DNA from: a virus | Reading direction: 5' to 3' (one strand) | Length of the DNA: 64,000 bases | Virus record (IMG/VR): IMGVR_UViG_3300044981_000021 | Coordinates: 36,881-100,880 of that record | Shown: positions 53,700 to 62,038 of the stretch, one piece after another | How positions within the stretch are numbered: the stretch's first letter is position 1 | How the letters are laid out: every line of letters starts with the position of its first letter | The notes under the pieces: model-generated | What the model saw: the letters and a program-made list of their open reading frames with translations, nothing else | Database searches by the model: none | What the model was told of the DNA's origin: nothing | Position numbers and translations under genes: made by a program

Positions 53700-55046
53700 T
53701 TATCCTCCGCGCATTATTGCTAGGTCTGGGAAGTAACTTTCCGAGCGTAGTTCTTGGTCCTTGGAATCAAGCGCACGCAAGGTGTCGGCTTGTGCTTTAG
53801 CAAATTGAGTCGGGTAGCGAACGTCCTCAAAAAAATTGTAGCAAGCGGCAAGCACATTGCTTCGCAGCACGTATCCAAAGTTGTCCGGCCACGGTGCCCA
53901 CGTATTCTGAAGCGAAGTCTTGATCGGCGCTTTGAGTTGGTAGAAGATAAAAGCTTGCCAGATTTGAGTAGACGGTACGGGCCAAAATCGGAAGGTCAGC
54001 GTGGTTCCAAACGCCTGCCCGGTAGGCGATCCAATCGTTTCTAAGATACCGTTAGCAATGATAATTGGCGTATTGGCCGACACAAATAATACCTTGGGGT
54101 TAGATGAAAAGGTAGTCGATGTAGTAACTAGATTTTGGGCCGCATTTACGCTCAACCTCCATGTAGTGGCCGTCGTGGAATCGTTAAGCAAGTAAAAAGA
54201 CGATCCAACCAGGCTGGTTTGAGTAATGGTTATCTGTCCCGCCGAATTTACTCCTAGCAACCAATTCAGTCCGTTTGGGTCGGTCAGCACTACGGGCGTA
54301 ACCGTGGGCACGTTTTCTAGCAACATACATACCTTAAATGGCGGCTGAATGATGCTTTCGATATATAGCGTAGACACCACTTCTATGTCGTGTACGGGCC
54401 TCACAGTGGCCGTATTCATGTAATCCTGTAGGGTACAGTGGGAAACCCAATTTAAGTCGCCTATGCCTTGTCCACCGTCGTTTGCTAGCCCTGTCGTGGC
54501 TACATTAAATGTAATTCCTAGAACGCCTCCGTTGGCCCCGATGACCTGACCGGTAATGACTGCGTTGGTTACGTTGTAGGCCGACTGAAAGGCTCCCGTA
54601 ATAGTTACGGTCTGACCTGGCGTAGGAATGCTTGACCCCGTGGTTACGGGTTGCGACCCGGGAGGGCCATTCAATCCAAAGGTTCCATTGGGGGCGAAGT
54701 CTGAGAATAAGGCCGTAACAACGTTTCCCGACTGCGACAATCCCGGTCCATTCGTAGAAATTACCGAATTCAGGTGTACGCTGCACACGTTCACAAATCC
54801 TGCCGTAACACTCATTTGGCAGCCCGAGAGCACATAATCTTGCTGATATGGGATAGTTGTGAACGGTAGAATGGCTCCCTTGTTGAACTTCCAATCATAG
54901 GGAGAGGAAAGCAGAGATTGCAGAGTGTCGTTACAGATTGACAGCGCAGGCTCGTTAGCCACGCCTCCGGCATTGACTAAGGGACTCATCCTTACGTGAA
55001 CTTGTGCCCACGAGATTATGTCCTGAAGTAGTAGCGTTGATGACAT
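53700..55046 (-). CDS. tail tubular-A-like protein
   Basis: A 448-residue protein: MSSTLLLQDIISWAQVHVRM, DTLQSLLSSPYDWKFNKGAI, FTTIPYQQDYVLSGCQMSV, and a C-terminal helical LRALDSKDQELRSESYFP. Resembles head-tail/tail-tube adaptor proteins. A palindrome copy is encoded near residue 180. Confidence 0.6.
   Translation of the reverse strand: MSSTLLLQDIISWAQVHVRMSPLVNAGGVANEPALSICNDTLQSLLSSPYDWKFNKGAILPFTTIPYQQDYVLSGCQMSVTAGFVNVCSVHLNSVISTNGPGLSQSGNVVTALFSDFAPNGTFGLNGPPGSQPVTTGSSIPTPGQTVTITGAFQSAYNVTNAVITGQVIGANGGVLGITFNVATTGLANDGGQGIGDLNWVSHCTLQDYMNTATVRPVHDIEVVSTLYIESIIQPPFKVCMLLENVPTVTPVVLTDPNGLNWLLGVNSAGQITITQTSLVGSSFYLLNDSTTATTWRLSVNAAQNLVTTSTTFSSNPKVLFVSANTPIIIANGILETIGSPTGQAFGTTLTFRFWPVPSTQIWQAFIFYQLKAPIKTSLQNTWAPWPDNFGYVLRSNVLAACYNFFEDVRYPTQFAKAQADTLRALDSKDQELRSESYFPDLAIMRGG
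54501..54513. repeat. 13-bp palindrome copy
   Basis: TACATTAAATGTA in the coding region of the tail-tubular-like gene (ITFNVAT). Confidence 0.7.
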
Positions 55047-55049
55047 AGG

Positions 55050-56879
55050 TTAATTTTGGATACCCCAGCAATCTATCGCTGGCCACGATGCCGCTGCTGC
55101 TGTAATAGCAACATAGTTAACGGTCATACTTCCGGCTGATTTACTGACCACATAGGGTGTGCTTGGAAAATTTGTCGGCGCTCCTACGGGGCTACATCCC
55201 GCAGCATAGGAAGTGCTGGAAAACGTTCCCGGCCACGTAATCGTGATTGCCGTGCCGCAAGCATTCCCCGCAGAACTCCCCGTTGTGCAACCATTGGCAG
55301 AACCCTTCAACGATTGATATACCCCGGTTCCGGCATTAAGGGTCAGTCCAACCGTAGCATTTCCCCCGGCGTCGGGTACGCTGTAGGTCACAGATGCAGC
55401 AGGATTGCCGACAGATAAAACAGTATTGTGTGTATTGCCATTGAAATTGATTTGGTTGGATGTTCCATTATTTACCCACTGCCCTGGGCTAGCCGTCCCG
55501 TTTTGTAGAATCTGCATCCAGATATGATTTGCTCCGTCTTGAACTTCAAAAAACCCACTGGAGTCGGCCAACAATTGCCACTTGGGTACGCCTGCTTTAT
55601 ATATGGATAAACCACAAGAAGTGTTAGGGCAATCGACACCGATAGGTTGAGTTCCGCTTCCCGAAGCAGAAAACAAAAGAGTGTTTGTCCCCGTATCCAC
55701 GGAAGAATTCCACCATTTAACTTGACTATAGGTGTGGTTTTGGGGCCAATCTATTAACTGCCCTGTCGTATAAGTGAGGTTATAATCTGCCGAGATGTGA
55801 GTCGTAGAAGCATTATTGATCTGACAGTTAGTAATTGCATCTGTACCCGCCGACTGCGAAGCAAAAACTACTTGAGTTACCGTCTGCCCACCGCTAAACA
55901 CGCCCAAGTTAACACAGTTTAACAATCCGCCTTGATTAAGAATAAAGGCAGTAATGGTCCCGCTGGTTATATCGTCGGCCATTTTGCTGTTGGCAATATT
56001 GATTGAGCCGCCCGCGTTTACAATGTAGGTTGCCGTCGCTGTACCGCTGATGTTCTCGAAGTGACCACCGTTGATCTGAAATGTAGACGTACCATTGTTG
56101 ATGCATCCGCTGGTGTTGTCATCGCACGATACTCCTGCCATCCAAATATCTGTGCTATTGACCGGGACATTTAATCCGTAATTCAGGTTTTGGAAAATAT
56201 CGTCATTGACGTAGCGGATTAATTCTTCTCCGCCAAGATGGTTAGCCCCGTTCAGGCATCCATGAAGTTGAGATGTTTCGATAGTAATATTAAATGCCTT
56301 GTTGAAATTCAGACATTGACCACCGGGAAAACCCGAAACATTGACGCCCGAAAGAACCGCCTGATCTAATCCGTTTCCGGGCCCAATAGCAATTCCGCTT
56401 CCCGTTCCACTGCCCGGACCCGTGAGCGCAACATCGCGAATACCCGCCGCTCCTAGGTGGGATGTTCCCCAATCGAGTTGGATTGCGGTTGAGCTAGTTG
56501 GGATAAAGTTTAACGTTACAGGTCCGGCAGGATCGCCTTCTAACAACGCAGGCTTGTTGTTAACACCAACGGTAATTGTTGTCGAGAAATTATAGCTCCC
56601 TGCGGCTATTTTTATCCTACAACCGAGCGATGGACACGAGGCATAGGCTTTATTAATCTCGTCTCCGATATCTATCCCGCCCCGAGAAAGGCTAGAGTCA
56701 ACATACTGAACATTCTCTAGGGCTTGAACAAAAACCTTGGCAAAGGTTTGAATCCCCGTCCATGTGCAGTTTTGATCTAGGGCGCAAAAGATATGCGTTG
56801 TTTGCCCGGAAAGAACCTGTAGACCAATAGCCCAAGTCAAAACCAAAACGATTGGGATTCCAATTAAGTATTTCTTCAA
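55050..56879 (-). CDS. tailspike-like beta-helix protein with N-terminal signal
   Basis: A 609-residue protein. Residues 1-25 (MKKYLIGIPIVLVLTWAIGL) are a signal or anchor. The central part has GGIDIGDEINKAYASCPSLG and repeated Asn/Gly/Thr strands typical of right-handed beta-helices; the C-terminus is a beta domain. Probably recognises or degrades surface glycans. Confidence 0.65.
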   Translation of the reverse strand: MKKYLIGIPIVLVLTWAIGLQVLSGQTTHIFCALDQNCTWTGIQTFAKVFVQALENVQYVDSSLSRGGIDIGDEINKAYASCPSLGCRIKIAAGSYNFSTTITVGVNNKPALLEGDPAGPVTLNFIPTSSTAIQLDWGTSHLGAAGIRDVALTGPGSGTGSGIAIGPGNGLDQAVLSGVNVSGFPGGQCLNFNKAFNITIETSQLHGCLNGANHLGGEELIRYVNDDIFQNLNYGLNVPVNSTDIWMAGVSCDDNTSGCINNGTSTFQINGGHFENISGTATATYIVNAGGSINIANSKMADDITSGTITAFILNQGGLLNCVNLGVFSGGQTVTQVVFASQSAGTDAITNCQINNASTTHISADYNLTYTTGQLIDWPQNHTYSQVKWWNSSVDTGTNTLLFSASGSGTQPIGVDCPNTSCGLSIYKAGVPKWQLLADSSGFFEVQDGANHIWMQILQNGTASPGQWVNNGTSNQINFNGNTHNTVLSVGNPAASVTYSVPDAGGNATVGLTLNAGTGVYQSLKGSANGCTTGSSAGNACGTAITITWPGTFSSTSYAAGCSPVGAPTNFPSTPYVVSKSAGSMTVNYVAITAAAASWPAIDCWGIQN

Positions 56880-57067
56880 GCCGCTTTCTCCTTGGTAATT
56901 TCTATGGCGCGAGCACGCATGATGGCTTTGCCGATGTTATAGGCGTGTTGGTTGAGGCGTTCTTCCCAGAATAGGTTCAACTTGCGGCCAAAGGATTCTC
57001 GGTGAAGCCTATTGCGCCATTGGCGAATTAGCCAGTAGGTTGAGACGGTCTGGCGTAAATCTTGCAC
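56876..57067 (-). CDS. small basic protein
   Basis: 63 residues from GTG 57067, QDLRQTVSTYWLIRQWRNRL, Arg-rich and helical; overlaps the tailspike start by four bases. Confidence 0.5.
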   Translation of the reverse strand: MQDLRQTVSTYWLIRQWRNRLHRESFGRKLNLFWEERLNQHAYNIGKAIMRARAIEITKEKAA

Positions 57068-57073
57068 AGACCG

Positions 57074-57088
57074 ATTCTAGGGGAGTTG
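57074..57088 (-). repeat. 15-bp repeat CAACTCCCCTAGAAT
   Basis: Five bases after the TAA of the gene ending at 57094, upstream of GTG 57067. Confidence 0.6.
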
Positions 57089-57093
57089 TTAGA

Positions 57094-57609
57094 TTATATG
57101 TAGAGGACCGAGTTACCGGTTCTGGTTGGAAGTCGGATTACGTCCTTGTACTTCTCGAATACTTCTTGACTGCTGCATTCCCCGCGTATAGGGCTGAAGA
57201 CACAGTAGCAGTGAGGGCAATATCCTCTTTGCACATTGTCCGACTGAATGGCCCAGCAAATGCACGAGCTACCGTCGTCTCTTAAATGGCTGCACTGCAA
57301 GAATCGTGATTGCAATTGCCCCCAATGGGCTTCTTCGGCTTCTTTCTTAGTCTTCGCAGCGCGAGCCTTCTGTGCTTCTTTGATTGGATCAACGGGAACT
57401 TCGCGAGCAGCTTTAATGCTTTCCCTGATGCCTTCATTCATCTTTTCCGCAAACATAGCAAGCATCTGCGTGAAGAATTCTACGGGCACGGTTGGTTGAC
57501 CCGTAATTAGGGTTGCTGTTTCGATTGGTTTTTCGGTTTGAATTGGATCGCTAGGATCGGGTGGAAGTTCTACGGCAAACGGATTTTTACTACGCGGCAA
57601 ACGGTTCAC
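57094..57609 (-). CDS. hypothetical protein with C-terminal zinc cluster
   Basis: A 171-residue protein: Pro-rich start, coiled middle (IKEAQKARAAKTKKEAEEAH) and Cys-rich end (LQCSHLRDDGSSCICWAIQS, GYCPHCYCVF). Follows the Tat-signal protein gene. Confidence 0.55.
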   Translation of the reverse strand: MNRLPRSKNPFAVELPPDPSDPIQTEKPIETATLITGQPTVPVEFFTQMLAMFAEKMNEGIRESIKAAREVPVDPIKEAQKARAAKTKKEAEEAHWGQLQSRFLQCSHLRDDGSSCICWAIQSDNVQRGYCPHCYCVFSPIRGECSSQEVFEKYKDVIRLPTRTGNSVLYI

Positions 57610-57613
57610 GCTC

Positions 57614-58210
57614 CTAAGTGTTAAATGCTAAAGAAGTTGTTGGTAGCAAGTCTATCTTGCGGGTTTCCGTGTTGTAGACTGCCCGAACGGTCTTGCCGTT
57701 TTCGTCTTTGGTATAGCAAAGCCGTTGTTCATCGCAATGGTCTATCTTGCGTTGCGGTTTAGTGAATCCACTATAAAAACTAGCTAGTTCGGCGCGTGCA
57801 TCAGATGCGGCAATCTCTTCCCACGGGGAAACGCAATTTCGTGGAATATTGGTGCCATCCCAGCGTGATCGTGTCGTCCATCCACGACGCGCCAATTCGG
57901 GCAACATATCATCGTAGGGAATGGTGTGAATGCGGATATCATAGGCGGCACGATAGGCTAATTCTTTGGCGCATTGTTCTACGACCGGGTCAATGGCGGC
58001 TTCAAGTGAAAGGTCAGAAAATGAACGGTTATAACTATATTGCTGTATTACCGCAGTCTTGATGGCTACATTCTTCGGGATACTCCAAACGGGGCGGCGC
58101 TTCAGCCAAGAAGTAATCTCGGCAAACGCTCCCGCTTCGGCCATGGTTGCAGACGCAACCAAACCACCGCCCGTTAATCCTGCAAGTTGTAGGAATTTAC
58201 GACGATTCAC
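57614..58210 (-). CDS. exported protein with twin-arginine (Tat) signal peptide
   Basis: GTG 58210 overlaps the TGA of the TatA-like gene (GTGA). The N-terminus MNRRKFLQLAGLTGGGLVAS then ATMAEA has the RRxFLQ motif, a weakly hydrophobic Gly/Ala core and an A-x-A-type cleavage site. The mature part of about 170 residues has no family I recognise; it has DPVVEQCAKELAYRAAYDIR and three Cys. Pathway assignment rests on the signal plus its coupled TatA. Confidence 0.75.
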   Translation of the reverse strand: MNRRKFLQLAGLTGGGLVASATMAEAGAFAEITSWLKRRPVWSIPKNVAIKTAVIQQYSYNRSFSDLSLEAAIDPVVEQCAKELAYRAAYDIRIHTIPYDDMLPELARRGWTTRSRWDGTNIPRNCVSPWEEIAASDARAELASFYSGFTKPQRKIDHCDEQRLCYTKDENGKTVRAVYNTETRKIDLLPTTSLAFNT

Positions 58211-58374
58211 TTCTGGGGCTGATTATCTGTAATTTCTTTCATGGCCGATTTAAACGCTTTGATACTTTCACCAACACCCTTGCCCAATTCGGGCAGTTTC
58301 TTTGGACCAAAAATAAGCAAAGCGATACCGAAGATTACTAGCAGATGCATTGGTTGAAACAATCCTTCAAACAT
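58207..58374 (-). CDS. tatA: TatA/E-family twin-arginine translocase subunit
   Basis: A 55-residue protein: a short polar start, membrane helix (MHLLVIFGIALLIF), the hinge FGPKKLPELGKG, then an amphipathic helix with GESIKAFKSAMKE and a polar tail. This is the complete TatA plan: helix, FGP hinge and F-K motif. ATG lies just after the TAA of the glycosyltransferase-like gene, and the stop overlaps the start of the Tat-substrate gene, so the two should be co-translated. Small size matches minimal TatA/E. I recall no common phage occurrence. Confidence 0.88.
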   Translation of the reverse strand: MFEGLFQPMHLLVIFGIALLIFGPKKLPELGKGVGESIKAFKSAMKEITDNQPQK

Positions 58375-59265
58375 TTATTTTGCCTCTGCGGATACTGTAT
58401 CACGAATTGATTGTGGGCGACTAATTGCTTCGGTAACTTTAATGTCGGGATTAATAGCTAATTTTTCGTCTATTTCGGCTTGTGCTATCCCTGAGTCTGC
58501 AATCGCTACGAGGTTCCCTGCATAGCAATATGTTCCCCAATGCTTCAACTTTACAAACGGGGCCATCCAAACCTTGCCGCCAATCGACTTCCACAATCGG
58601 CTGAAATAGTAATCTTCGGACAGGTAGTAATCTGACGCGGGATCAACCTCGGCCCGAAAGAAGTCATATATCTTGGGACCATAGAAGGATTGCTCGTCCG
58701 ACATTGGGGTATAGGACTTAACCGCATTAGCGGCGATAAGCTTCTCGTATACCGAGCGATTCAAGAGCATGAAGCCCGTTCCCGCGTCGGTAATTTCATT
58801 TAATTCATCTAGGCGAATTGTGGTGATTTCAGGGCTAGTTCTAGTTCCGACGATATTGAAAACGAAGTCTCCACATAGAACTTCCAAATCTCTAGGTTCT
58901 ATCTCGGGATTCATCTTGATAGCTCGTTTAGCCCTAGCCCAATTCATCTGCTTCTTTGGATAAGCCCCGCAGACAAATTCTTCATTCATGCAAAGCAACT
59001 TAAGTACGTCGGCCCCATCAAACTCAATATCGCTGTCGATAAACATTTGGTGCGTAGATGAGGAAGACAGGAATAAGTCGGCTTGGCGGTTTCTAGCGCG
59101 AGTTACAAGGCTATCGTGGACGAAATTGATCTGTAACTGCACTTCGTATGCTCTACATAGGCTAGCAAGATTCAACAACCCATTCACGTAGTTCGTGTGG
59201 CATTGAAGATTGTAGACCGGGGTGGTTACAAAGAGGCTTTTGCCCACTAGTTCGTCTACTCGCAT
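58375..59265 (-). CDS. glycosyltransferase-like protein (GT-A fold)
   Basis: ATG 59265 lies at the end of a palindrome copy; upstream frame is rejected because the previous gene stops there. 296 residues: SLFVTTPVYNLQCHTNYVNG, NFVHDSLVTRARNRQADLFL, MFIDSDIEFDGADVLKLL (D-x-D), AGTGFMLLNRSVYEKL, DYYFSRLWKSIGGKVWM. Probably modifies surface or DNA glycans. Confidence 0.7.
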   Translation of the reverse strand: MRVDELVGKSLFVTTPVYNLQCHTNYVNGLLNLASLCRAYEVQLQINFVHDSLVTRARNRQADLFLSSSSTHQMFIDSDIEFDGADVLKLLCMNEEFVCGAYPKKQMNWARAKRAIKMNPEIEPRDLEVLCGDFVFNIVGTRTSPEITTIRLDELNEITDAGTGFMLLNRSVYEKLIAANAVKSYTPMSDEQSFYGPKIYDFFRAEVDPASDYYLSEDYYFSRLWKSIGGKVWMAPFVKLKHWGTYCYAGNLVAIADSGIAQAEIDEKLAINPDIKVTEAISRPQSIRDTVSAEAK

Positions 59266-59277
59266 ACGTTTAATGTA
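59265..59277. repeat. 13-bp palindrome copy
   Basis: TACGTTTAATGTA; contains the TAA of the methyltransferase gene and runs into the ATG at 59265 (ACGTATGCG). Confidence 0.85.
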
Positions 59278-59827
59278 TTTCCTTGTACCAGATTCTTGTA
59301 TTCGGTCCCACGGCAAAGCCCTCTAGGAGATTGTTGCAGGCCATTACGACGCCCGGCGAAGTAATGTCATAGTCGTGCCCACAGATTACCCCCCCCTGTT
59401 CAAGTACGGATAGACCGAATTGGATATCCCGATAGACGCTATCATAGTCGTGCTGGCCGTCTACGAATACCATGTCGATTCCGGTTGGCCTAACTTCTGC
59501 GGGCAGTGTAATGCTGCCAAAATTGTCGGCTATCACGTTGTTGAGTTGTTCCTTGGTTATTTCTTTGTGATTAGCTTTCCATGGAACTACTTTCTTGCTA
59601 GCGATATGTTCGCCCATGTTCTTGATAAACGCATCATAGACGGCTTCGCGGTCTTTCCAGCACATGATTACGTCGCTAGGTCCGTGGAAATGGTCACAGG
59701 CGATTACGAAGCCTTCGGTATTGTCGGCCATGGCGCGAGTAGAGCGGCCATAGTAACTGCCTAGCTCAAGAATCTTCTTGTGCTTAGAAGCTAGTTCGGC
59801 TAGGAACTCTAGTTCCTGATTAGCCAT
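59270..59827 (-). CDS. class I SAM-dependent methyltransferase
   Basis: A 185-residue protein with KILELGSYYGRSTRAMA (motif I), FVIACDHF, GIDMVFVDGQHDYDSVYRDI and GLSVLEQGGVICGHDY, the methyltransferase-24-like layout found beside glycan-modification genes. Stops inside the palindrome. Confidence 0.75.
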   Translation of the reverse strand: MANQELEFLAELASKHKKILELGSYYGRSTRAMADNTEGFVIACDHFHGPSDVIMCWKDREAVYDAFIKNMGEHIASKKVVPWKANHKEITKEQLNNVIADNFGSITLPAEVRPTGIDMVFVDGQHDYDSVYRDIQFGLSVLEQGGVICGHDYDITSPGVVMACNNLLEGFAVGPNTRIWYKEIH

Positions 59828-59895
59828 TAATCCTTTAAGATTCTTGGCGGGGGCTGTGTTAAATGGAGCTATGTACGGAACGGGCGGGAATTGGT

Positions 59896-60222
59896 CTACG
59901 GAGATATGTCCACCACCAAGCGCAAAGTCTTTCCTTTCAGGACATAGCTTAATATAGGAGCTTCGTTGCTTGCAATACCATCATTCTCGTAGGTGTATGC
60001 GCGAATAGAATAACCCGGAACTATAACTGCCTCGGGTTTAACTCCTGAACCGCCAAGACGACCATTGATGGTCAGCCACACTTCTCCCGCGCCGTTGATT
60101 TGAGTTCTTTTGATTGTTAATTGAGAACCGCTAGGGCTATTTAGCTCTACAATGTAATCCTGTGGATCGTTGCCTATGTCAAGCGGTACGGGCGGCTCGA
60201 AGGAATTCCAGTAAACTCTCAA
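59896..60222 (-). CDS. small beta-rich virion-type protein
   Basis: A 108-residue protein, MRVYWNSFEPPVPLDIGNDP, beta-strand-rich. The 68 bases downstream hold no gene. Structural role inferred from neighbours. Confidence 0.5.
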   Translation of the reverse strand: MRVYWNSFEPPVPLDIGNDPQDYIVELNSPSGSQLTIKRTQINGAGEVWLTINGRLGGSGVKPEAVIVPGYSIRAYTYENDGIASNEAPILSYVLKGKTLRLVVDISP

Positions 60223-60284
60223 GGGGTGGGTTCAATCCTATTTTTTTGATTCATAAATAGATTGCTGATTTGTTTATAGTACAG

Positions 60285-60644
60285 TCAATATTGCACGATC
60301 ACAAAATCACAGGCCTGTTGGAGATTCAAGTTTCCGTTGGTTGAATTGATAATCGGTACCTGTACTCGTGGGTGACTGCCCGTTGCGTAAGAAGTTCCGG
60401 TCGGTGCTAATAGTTGGACGGTCCCAAGAGAAATACCAGAGTTTACGTTAGCGTTCGAGAACGTTGCGGGGAGAGTCGCCTCGACCTGACCATTGCCCTG
60501 AAATTGCCAAGGTACAGTCACTGTCACTGTAGTCTGCCCACCATTCCCAGTCACATTCCCGGCAGCTATAGCATTAGGCGCGTAGACGCGAGAGTGTTCC
60601 GAGCTAGCGGTGCGAGTCCAATTAGATTTCTGAAATGTACCCAT
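60285..60644 (-). CDS. small virion-type protein
   Basis: A 119-residue Thr/Asn/Gly-rich beta protein with AAGNVTGNGGQTTVTVTVPW. SD AAGGAG before ATG. Possible decoration or fibre component. Confidence 0.55.
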   Translation of the reverse strand: MGTFQKSNWTRTASSEHSRVYAPNAIAAGNVTGNGGQTTVTVTVPWQFQGNGQVEATLPATFSNANVNSGISLGTVQLLAPTGTSYATGSHPRVQVPIINSTNGNLNLQQACDFVIVQY

Positions 60645-60659
60645 AGTGAACTCCTTTGC

Positions 60660-61046
60660 CTAGACCCCTTGGTTGAACACGAACAGCAGCCGCGAGTTGG
60701 TATTGATGTTGGCCGAGCTACCCATGCCATAGAACGTTACGTTGATTCCCGAGCTATTCTGAAACACGGACGAAATAGCCACATTGGTCGTGTTCAGGAA
60801 GTTGATGTTCGATTGCTGAATGTTTGGGGCGGGGGAATTGTAGTTCGTGTTGGCTAGAAGCGTAACCGCAATAGGCAACTGATAAGTGTTAGAAGTGAAA
60901 AATGATCCGCTGCCGTAAGCGGGGGCGACGAACGTTACGGTGGTGGCTGTATTGGCGGTCAACGCTATGTTCTGATTACAAACCGCCTCGCACCAGAGTC
61001 CCACGGTCGAAGATTGTGCGGATGTTAGGTTTCCTACGTTACTCAT
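60660..61046 (-). CDS. small virion-type protein
   Basis: A 128-residue Asn/Thr/Ser-rich protein, MSNVGNLTSAQSSTVGLWCE, ALTANTATTVTFVAPAYGSG, with SD GGAGATATC. First gene leftward from a divergent intergenic region (61047-61165) containing promoter-like sequence. Confidence 0.55.
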   Translation of the reverse strand: MSNVGNLTSAQSSTVGLWCEAVCNQNIALTANTATTVTFVAPAYGSGSFFTSNTYQLPIAVTLLANTNYNSPAPNIQQSNINFLNTTNVAISSVFQNSSGINVTFYGMGSSANINTNSRLLFVFNQGV

Positions 61047-61165
61047 GGAAGATATCTCCTTGGGCCATGGGCGTTTTGCGCGGCCCCATTAACAGTTAAA
61101 ATCGTAGAGAACATTTAGGAATAGACACAAGTGCTTCGCCGTGCTATATTTCCCCCTAGAGAGAA

Positions 61166-61540
61166 ATGGCCTATTCGCCCGCGTCAATACAATCAGGCAG
61201 CCTAAGCAGTTTAATGCCTAATTTTTTAGGAAATCCAATGTATAATGGGCCGCTGTCCAATCCCTGTAGCAACATGGGTCAGGCGTACTATTCTCAAGCA
61301 GACTTGCAAAATATCTACGCATCCGCACAGGCACAAATCGCATCTAAAACAGAGAGGAAAACAACCATGCTAGCCGACGCACGTAAATACGTTTCTGACA
61401 ACCGCGACCTGATCTATACGGTCATCTTCGTAGCCATCCTTGACCATCTTTTATTCGATGGCGCGTTCCGCGAGAAGATTAAAAGCCTCGTGGATGGGTT
61501 CCTGAATCGAGCACAAGCAAAACACGCAGCCACGGAGTAA
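61166..61540 (+). CDS. small membrane protein
   Basis: Either a 124-residue protein from ATG 61166 or, with a better ribosome site (GAGAGGAAAACAACC), a 57-residue protein from ATG 61367: MLADARKYVSDNRDLIYTVI, FVAILDHLLFDGAFREKIKS. The C-terminal part has one membrane segment and a charged helix (holin-like). Confidence 0.5.
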   Translation: MAYSPASIQSGSLSSLMPNFLGNPMYNGPLSNPCSNMGQAYYSQADLQNIYASAQAQIASKTERKTTMLADARKYVSDNRDLIYTVIFVAILDHLLFDGAFREKIKSLVDGFLNRAQAKHAATE

Positions 61541-61544
61541 TCCC

Positions 61545-61667
61545 ATGAAGAAAAACGTTCTCGCGTTTCTGTTTGGCATTATTGTCGCTGCCCAAATCAA
61601 TTGGGTATTGCTGTTTGGGTTTGGAGGGCTATGCTTTATTCTTGGATACGCCGTTCACCTAAAATAA
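61545..61667 (+). CDS. small membrane protein
   Basis: 40 residues, MKKNVLAFLFGIIVAAQINW, LLFGFGGLCFILGY: two hydrophobic segments. Overlaps the next gene. Confidence 0.5.
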   Translation: MKKNVLAFLFGIIVAAQINWVLLFGFGGLCFILGYAVHLK

Positions 61668-62032
61668 TCTTCTTGCTGTGGATTCCTGCGCTTATGCTAT
61701 GCCGCCCAGACGTAACATGGAAAGCTGTAACCTTCATACCGCGCCACGTTCGTTGCAGCGATCACCCAAGACCGTTAGTGGAAAGCACTCAACCAATTAA
61801 AATTAATAGCAATCAATTCCGTGGCTACGTTCGCGGCATGAAGGCAGTCGCGGATGGATGCGTGGATGTTTTGTTTGAGAAAGACGACAGAACAATCGTC
61901 AATTTCCATGTTTGGCGTGGTCAGCGATATGATGGATGGCCGCCACTTTGGGTCGGGATGTATGGAAACGTAAACTTAGAACTAAATCCAATATGTGGCT
62001 ACTCAGTTACCTCTTCGCAACAACTACATTAA
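61631..62032 (+). CDS. secreted or membrane-anchored protein
   Basis: ATG 61631 has TTTGGAGGG upstream. A 133-residue protein with an N-terminal hydrophobic helix (KIIFLLWIPALMLC) and a beta-rich outer domain. The stop is in a palindrome copy between convergent genes. Confidence 0.55.
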   Translation: MLYSWIRRSPKIIFLLWIPALMLCRPDVTWKAVTFIPRHVRCSDHPRPLVESTQPIKINSNQFRGYVRGMKAVADGCVDVLFEKDDRTIVNFHVWRGQRYDGWPPLWVGMYGNVNLELNPICGYSVTSSQQLH

Positions 62033-62037
62033 ATGTA
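62025..62037. repeat. 13-bp palindrome copy
   Basis: TACATTAAATGTA; contains the plus-strand TAA at 62030 and ends one base before the convergent stop at 62039. Confidence 0.8.
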
Positions 62038-62038
62038 C

